Shown here: positions 59,987-64,000 of the stretch, one piece after another
How positions within the stretch are numbered: the stretch's first letter is position 1
Layout: each line of letters starts with the position of its first letter
The notes under the pieces: generated by a model
Told to the model about the DNA's origin: nothing
Databases searched by the model: none
Seen by the model: the letters and a program-made list of their open reading frames with translations, nothing else
Assembly: GCA_016866235.1 (NCBI GenBank)
Contig: VGMW01000002.1
Coordinates: 434,001 to 498,000 of the forward strand
DNA length: 64,000 nt
Direction: 5' to 3'
Origin: Bacteroidota bacterium
GTDB taxonomy: Bacteria > Bacteroidota > Bacteroidia > Cytophagales > Cyclobacteriaceae
Translations under genes and position numbers: made by a program

Positions 59987-61573
59987 CTATTTTACGCCGG
60001 GTTGTTTTAAAATAAAGCCAGTCTTTGCTTTTTCCTCATCAACAATTTTCTTCACATCGGCCAGGAGTTTTTTGGCATCATAAATGATCCCGTCCTTAAC
60101 AGTGTATTTTACACCACCAACCCTCTGGACCGAATTGTCATCCATCAATTTTATGGCACCTGTTCCATAAAGTACCTGGAGATTTTCAAGTGGATTCTGA
60201 TCCAGAATTACAAAGTCGGCCAGTTTCCCGATTTCAACCGATCCTACTTCTTTATCCATTCCAAGGGCTTGAGCCCCGTAAAGTGTCGCAGAGCGAATTA
60301 CTTCGATTGGATGGAATCCTGCCTCCCTCAACAATTCCAATTCGCGGATGTAACCAAAACCATACAATTGGAAAATGAAGGCATTGTCCGAGCCTGCGGT
60401 TACCCGGCCTCCTCGATTTTTGTACTCATTCACAAAAGTCATCCACAACCTGAAATTTTCTTTCCATGCGACCTCTTGCTCGGTTCCCCAGGAAAACCAA
60501 AATGATCCGTGGGCAACCCTGCTGGGCTGATAAAAATCCCATAGTACAGGCAGGGTATACGTTTCATGCCACTCCTGACGACGTGCTTTATGTAAGTCGC
60601 GTGTAGCCTCATAGGTATCGAAGGTTGGATCGAGTGTGAAATCAAGTTTCAGCAGTGTATCCAATACTGCATTCCATTTAGGGGTGAACGGCGCTGCGGC
60701 TTGCTTCCAAAGCCTTCCTGCTTCCTCAAAGCGATGTTGTTCATTAGCGTAGTTGTAACCAAGAGGATAATTCTGAATACTTGATTCGGTCAACATGGCC
60801 TCCGGTAACCCATACCAGTGTTCCATGGTTGTTAATCCTGCTGATGCAGATTGAACAACGTTCCATCTTGCTACGCCGGTTTGAGCGTGATGGCAAGCCG
60901 ATCTTAATCCAATTCGTTTGTTTTCCTTTAATGCCGCTTCCATGACGTCAGGTGAAGCGCCAAAAAACTTGATTCCATCTGCTCCTTTCATTTTGTTGTC
61001 ATTGACCCAGGCTCTCGCTTGCTCAGGGGTCCTGATGGGCTCTTTTGCTCCGCTTCCAAAAGTCACGTAAGCCTTTATCCTTGGTGCAGTGATAAGGTTT
61101 TGAGCACTTTTATTTTTTTGATCAAGCACCCATTCTAATCCATTGCCGGATCCGGGATCGCGGACGGTCGTGATACCGTGTGCCATCCAGAGTTTAAATA
61201 CATATTCGGCGATGGGTGCCTGTCCTCCTCCGATGTGCCCATGCATGTCCACGAAGCCAGGCAATAAATACATGCCTTCACAATCGATTTCCTTACCGCC
61301 TGGTTCAAGCTTTGTTCGGTTGGAACCGCTCGCCATTCCAGGCGTTGGAAGTCCTACCGCAGCGATCTGAACGATGCGGTTATTTTTTACCACGATATCG
61401 ACCGGACCAACAGGTGGTGCGCCGGTGCCGTCTATCATTGTAACACCGCGAATGATAAGTTGGGTGTAGGGTCCGTCGCCCTCTTTAACCTCAGGGGCTT
61501 TTTTCATTTTTTCCTGCGCCTGCAATAGGGTGATGGAGAAAATGAACAATGTGGTCTGGATAAGTTTTTTCAT
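59987..61573 (-). CDS. Exported amidohydrolase-family protein
   Basis: A 528-residue secreted metallo-amidohydrolase. Signal peptide LIQTTLFIFSITLLQAQ. Metal-site motifs: LPGFVDMHGHIGGG (HxH), ACHHAQTGV and TTMEHWYG (histidines), and VTAGSDNAF (Asp). The C-terminal ATLYGAQALGMDKEVGSVEIGKLADFVIL closes the composite beta domain. Related to imidazolonepropionase/prolidase-type members; substrate unknown. An inverted repeat lies upstream of its start. Confidence 0.9.
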   Translation of the reverse strand: MKKLIQTTLFIFSITLLQAQEKMKKAPEVKEGDGPYTQLIIRGVTMIDGTGAPPVGPVDIVVKNNRIVQIAAVGLPTPGMASGSNRTKLEPGGKEIDCEGMYLLPGFVDMHGHIGGGQAPIAEYVFKLWMAHGITTVRDPGSGNGLEWVLDQKNKSAQNLITAPRIKAYVTFGSGAKEPIRTPEQARAWVNDNKMKGADGIKFFGASPDVMEAALKENKRIGLRSACHHAQTGVARWNVVQSASAGLTTMEHWYGLPEAMLTESSIQNYPLGYNYANEQHRFEEAGRLWKQAAAPFTPKWNAVLDTLLKLDFTLDPTFDTYEATRDLHKARRQEWHETYTLPVLWDFYQPSRVAHGSFWFSWGTEQEVAWKENFRLWMTFVNEYKNRGGRVTAGSDNAFIFQLYGFGYIRELELLREAGFHPIEVIRSATLYGAQALGMDKEVGSVEIGKLADFVILDQNPLENLQVLYGTGAIKLMDDNSVQRVGGVKYTVKDGIIYDAKKLLADVKKIVDEEKAKTGFILKQPGVK

Positions 61574-61587
61574 GGACTTAGGTTTGG

Positions 61588-61604
61588 TTCAGAACAATTC
61601 TGAA
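61588..61604. promoter_or_regulatory. Inverted repeat TTCAGAA-CAA-TTCTGAA upstream of the amidohydrolase gene
   Basis: Perfect seven-base arms with a three-base spacer, 15 bases before the ATG and 25 bases after the ppk1 stop. It has the form of an operator or short hairpin. No T tract follows on the ppk1 sense strand, so it does not look like a terminator. Confidence 0.35.
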
Positions 61605-61628
61605 AAATTAAAAAAAATCCTTCAGATC

Positions 61629-63776
61629 TTAGAATAGCTTGACTTCCCGGATGGTTTCGGGTGTTACCAGGTAAAATTCTTTGTGAATATTGAATGCGGG
61701 CTCTGCGCTAACCTCCTTGGGTTTATAAGTGCCGTCTTCGAGCATCCTGTAGCTGTTGACATTATCTTTCAGGTTATACCTCAAAATATTCATCGCTTGT
61801 TTGATGAGGTTCTCCTGTTCCAATAAAAATAGTGACTCAATCCGTCGGTCGAAGCTGCGCACCATGGCATCAGCGCTTCCAATGTATACTTTAGCTTGTC
61901 CGGAATTGTGGAAGTAATAAATTCTGGAGTGTTCGAGGTACTCGCCAACAATAGAATATACTTCAATATTATCGCTCAACCCCTTTCTCCCCGGCCTAAG
62001 GCAACACATGCCTCGTATGATGAGCTTAACCTGAACGCCTGCCTGACTGGCCTCATAGAGCGCATCGATAAATTCTTTGTCCTGAAGGGAATTCATTTTA
62101 ATGACAATTCCTGATGGCTGACCTTCCAAGGCATTCTTTTTCTCACGTCTCACCATATTGATGAGCTGTATTCGCATGTCCCTGGGTGAGGTGATTAGGT
62201 TTTGATAGGCGGATGGTTGGGAGTGCCCGGTTATGACATTAAAAAATTCAGAAACATCATTGGCGTATTTCTCATTGGTGGTGAGTAATCCAATGTCGGT
62301 ATACAATCTGGCCGTGGTTTCATTGTAATTGCCGCTCGACAAATGAACGTATCGGTAAACCCGCTCCGGCTCATTCCTTACGATAAGTAAAAGCTTTGTA
62401 TGGGTCTTTAAACTCCCAACACCGTAAATCACAAAACAGCCGGCACGCTGAAGTCTTTGCGCTTCCCTCAGATTGTTCTCTTCATCAAAACGCGCCTTCA
62501 CCTCAAACAAAACCGAGACATGTTTTCCATTCTCTGCCGCCCTTAGTAAAGCGGCTGTTACCCGTGAATCTTTGGATACCCTGTAAATGGTGATCTTAAT
62601 CGAGAGGACATATGGGTCATCGACTGATTTTTCCAACAACTCGAGAACCGGATCCATAGAGTTGTAAGGATGCTGGATCAGAATATCCCGCTCTTTTAGA
62701 ACTTCAAACAGGTCTCTGGTGCCCATTTCCGGAAAGGTGAGGGGATTAACCGGTGGTGGGACAGATGCCCTTTTTGATTTGAATTCTTTATGCCCGATGA
62801 TTTGGTGAAGTCCCGTAAAATCGAAAAGGCTGCCATCGGGTATCGTAAAAATATTCTCCTCTGATATGTCCCACTGAATCTTCAGGAGTCTGAGCAGCCA
62901 GGTATCTGGGTTTTCCTGGATTTCCAATCTTACTACCCTGCCAGTTCTGCGGGTTTGAAGTTTCCTTTTTAGTTCCTGAAGGAAGTTCGACTCAATGTCT
63001 TCACTTTCTTCCAGCGTAAAATCTCCATTGCGGTTAATCCGAAAAAGGTTGACGCTTAATATCTCAACGTTTCTGAAAAGGTGATGGATGTTGTTTCGAA
63101 TGATGTCTTCGATGGCTACAAAGAAAATGCTGCCATCGGGCTGAAGCAATTCGAAAAATCGGTTAAGGTTGCTTGGAATCTGTATGAACGAAGCTTTGTT
63201 CTGTGGACCTGAGTCGGTGAAAGCTTTGGTCACTACGCCAAAAATCAGACGGTTATTTTTTAGGGTAGGGAACGCATGGTAGGTGTCGAACAACATCGGC
63301 GTCAACATCGGGAAAATGGTCTTCAGAAAATACTGATTGACCAAGGCTGCGTCCTCCAGTCTCAAATCTTTGTATTGACAGATTTTAAATCCCCCTTTTT
63401 CAAAAAGAGGTTTTAATTTCTGCAGGTAGTGCTGATGTTGTTCGTTAATGAATCGGTGCAACTCCTCAAGTAGCAATTGCCTGAAGGGATTTTCTCTTAA
63501 TCCGCTGTAATCGAATCTCTCCTTTCCGTAATCGATGTAATTGTAAAGACTTCCTAGACGAATGGTGCAGAATTCATCGAGGTTGGATGCGGTGATCGCC
63601 AGAAACTTCAGTCGGTCAAAAATGCTTCTATCTAAATGCCTGGATTGGTCGAGCACCCTATAATTAAACTGAAGCCAGGAAAGGTCGCGGCTGACGTAAT
63701 TACTCTGCTCGGCCTGCTCTCTAAAGGAGGGCGCGTGTCCAATTTCATTACTGGTATTCAGTTCGCTTTCCCCCAT
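61629..63776 (-). CDS. ppk1: Polyphosphate kinase 1
   Basis: Makes polyphosphate from ATP. About 715 residues with the four PPK1 domains. N-domain: YVSRDLSWLQFNYRVLDQ, KFLAITASNLDEFCTIRLGSL. The catalytic domain has KARFDEENNLREAQRLQRAG and the phosphohistidine GSLKTHTKLLLI; the second active-site histidine is EYLEHSRIYYFHNSG. RSFDRRIESLFLLE closes the family pattern. Start chosen at ATG 63776, ten bases after the gyrB stop; the open frame continues upstream to 63854 but would overlap gyrB. Confidence 0.96.
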   Translation of the reverse strand: MGESELNTSNEIGHAPSFREQAEQSNYVSRDLSWLQFNYRVLDQSRHLDRSIFDRLKFLAITASNLDEFCTIRLGSLYNYIDYGKERFDYSGLRENPFRQLLLEELHRFINEQHQHYLQKLKPLFEKGGFKICQYKDLRLEDAALVNQYFLKTIFPMLTPMLFDTYHAFPTLKNNRLIFGVVTKAFTDSGPQNKASFIQIPSNLNRFFELLQPDGSIFFVAIEDIIRNNIHHLFRNVEILSVNLFRINRNGDFTLEESEDIESNFLQELKRKLQTRRTGRVVRLEIQENPDTWLLRLLKIQWDISEENIFTIPDGSLFDFTGLHQIIGHKEFKSKRASVPPPVNPLTFPEMGTRDLFEVLKERDILIQHPYNSMDPVLELLEKSVDDPYVLSIKITIYRVSKDSRVTAALLRAAENGKHVSVLFEVKARFDEENNLREAQRLQRAGCFVIYGVGSLKTHTKLLLIVRNEPERVYRYVHLSSGNYNETTARLYTDIGLLTTNEKYANDVSEFFNVITGHSQPSAYQNLITSPRDMRIQLINMVRREKKNALEGQPSGIVIKMNSLQDKEFIDALYEASQAGVQVKLIIRGMCCLRPGRKGLSDNIEVYSIVGEYLEHSRIYYFHNSGQAKVYIGSADAMVRSFDRRIESLFLLEQENLIKQAMNILRYNLKDNVNSYRMLEDGTYKPKEVSAEPAFNIHKEFYLVTPETIREVKLF

Positions 63777-63786
63777 ACCGGTTTTA

Positions 63787-64000
63787 TCAGATATCGATTC
63801 TGGCGTAGCGTGCATTTTTTTCAATGAACTCACGGCGTGGAGCCACTTCGTCACCCATCAACATCGAAAAAAGGTGATCTGCCTCTGCGGCAGATTCGAT
63901 GGAAACCCTTTTCAAGGTTCTTCTGGCCGGATCCATGGTGGTAGACCACAACTGCTCTGGATTCATCTCACCCAGACCTTTGTAACGCTGCACGGTCACT
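63787..64000 (-). CDS. gyrB: DNA gyrase subunit B, C-terminal fragment (cut by the window edge)
   Basis: The last ~70 residues of GyrB. The Toprim C-terminal signature is [20 protein letters not shown], followed by [21 protein letters not shown] and the terminal YARIDI. The match with GyrB ends is clear; ParE would differ here. The 5' part lies beyond position 64000. Stop TGA at 63787-63789, followed at once by ppk1. Confidence 0.95.
   Translation of the reverse strand, partial: VTVQRYKGLGEMNPEQLWSTTMDPARRTLKRVSIESAAEADHLFSMLMGDEVAPRREFIEKNARYARIDI

Noticed and set aside
63777-63854. Longer start for ppk1 at 63854
   Set aside because: It would overlap the conserved 3' end of gyrB by about 68 bases; ATG 63776 sits ten bases after the gyrB stop.
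1-64000. Search for tRNA, rRNA, CRISPR, insertion sequences, phage genes and toxin-antitoxin pairs
   Set aside because: No gap is large enough for most of these and no matching repeats, transposase or integrase motifs were seen on reading the translations; a covariance-model search was not possible.

Overview
This window reads as a chromosomal segment of a free-living Bacteroidota bacterium, most likely order Cytophagales. The evidence is a gldH gliding lipoprotein gene behind a RicT/PSP1 gene, fused SecDF, a GWxTD-domain protein, bacillithiol synthesis (bshA), many exported proteins and lipoproteins, and a TAnnTTTG element (the Bacteroidetes -7 box) just upstream of about a dozen start codons. 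Genus cannot be settled by eye. I see no phage, insertion sequence, CRISPR array, tRNA, rRNA or obvious change in composition. Coding density is very high: the largest gaps are about 100 bases, no gap exceeds 300 bases, and several convergent gene pairs overlap or abut at their stop codons.

Layout. 0-7 kb: S9 peptidase and methyltransferase, a GWxTD protein with rlmB, then manC and kdsD (sugar nucleotide and Kdo precursors). 7-17 kb: recQ, purD, ricT-gldH, then three SurA-like periplasmic chaperone genes and a MoxR ATPase. 17-22 kb: a cytochrome c maturation cluster ccmB-C-D-E-F on the minus strand, with a CxxxY-type CcmE and no ccmA. 22-27 kb: two nucleotide-sugar epimerases, pheS, a Rieske-fold lipoprotein with altered ligands, and an amino acid permease. 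27-33.5 kb: uridine kinase, a small Cys/His-rich exported protein, secDF and a two-component system. 33.5-41 kb: Tat-exported oxidoreductase, M20 peptidase, acyltransferase-gatC, and a GH3/beta-lactamase-fold fusion whose GH3 half has lost its catalytic signature. 41-46.8 kb: bshA followed by a VWA / AAA+ / AlbA_2 cassette of unknown function, then phoH. 46.8-52 kb: sucD, a FecR-like/CHASE2 pair with no output domain, and meaB with a cobalamin- or siderophore-type binding lipoprotein. 52-58 kb: M28 peptidase, anomeric sugar kinase, nucleotidyltransferase, FucP-type sugar transporter and SMP-30-like lipoprotein, which together look like a direct sugar to sugar-1-phosphate to nucleotide-sugar salvage route. 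58-64 kb: NAD precursor uptake (pnuC with a NadR-type kinase), TPR lipoprotein, amidohydrolase, ppk1 and the 3' end of gyrB.

Most genes are ordinary housekeeping or envelope functions. The least explained are the bshA-linked VWA/AAA+/AlbA_2 cassette (its ATPase has Asn for Asp in Walker B), the dead-looking GH3 domain fused to an intact serine-hydrolase domain, the CHASE2/FecR pair, and the small CxHH/HCxH exported protein before secDF. All family calls come from reading motifs in the translations; no database search was run.
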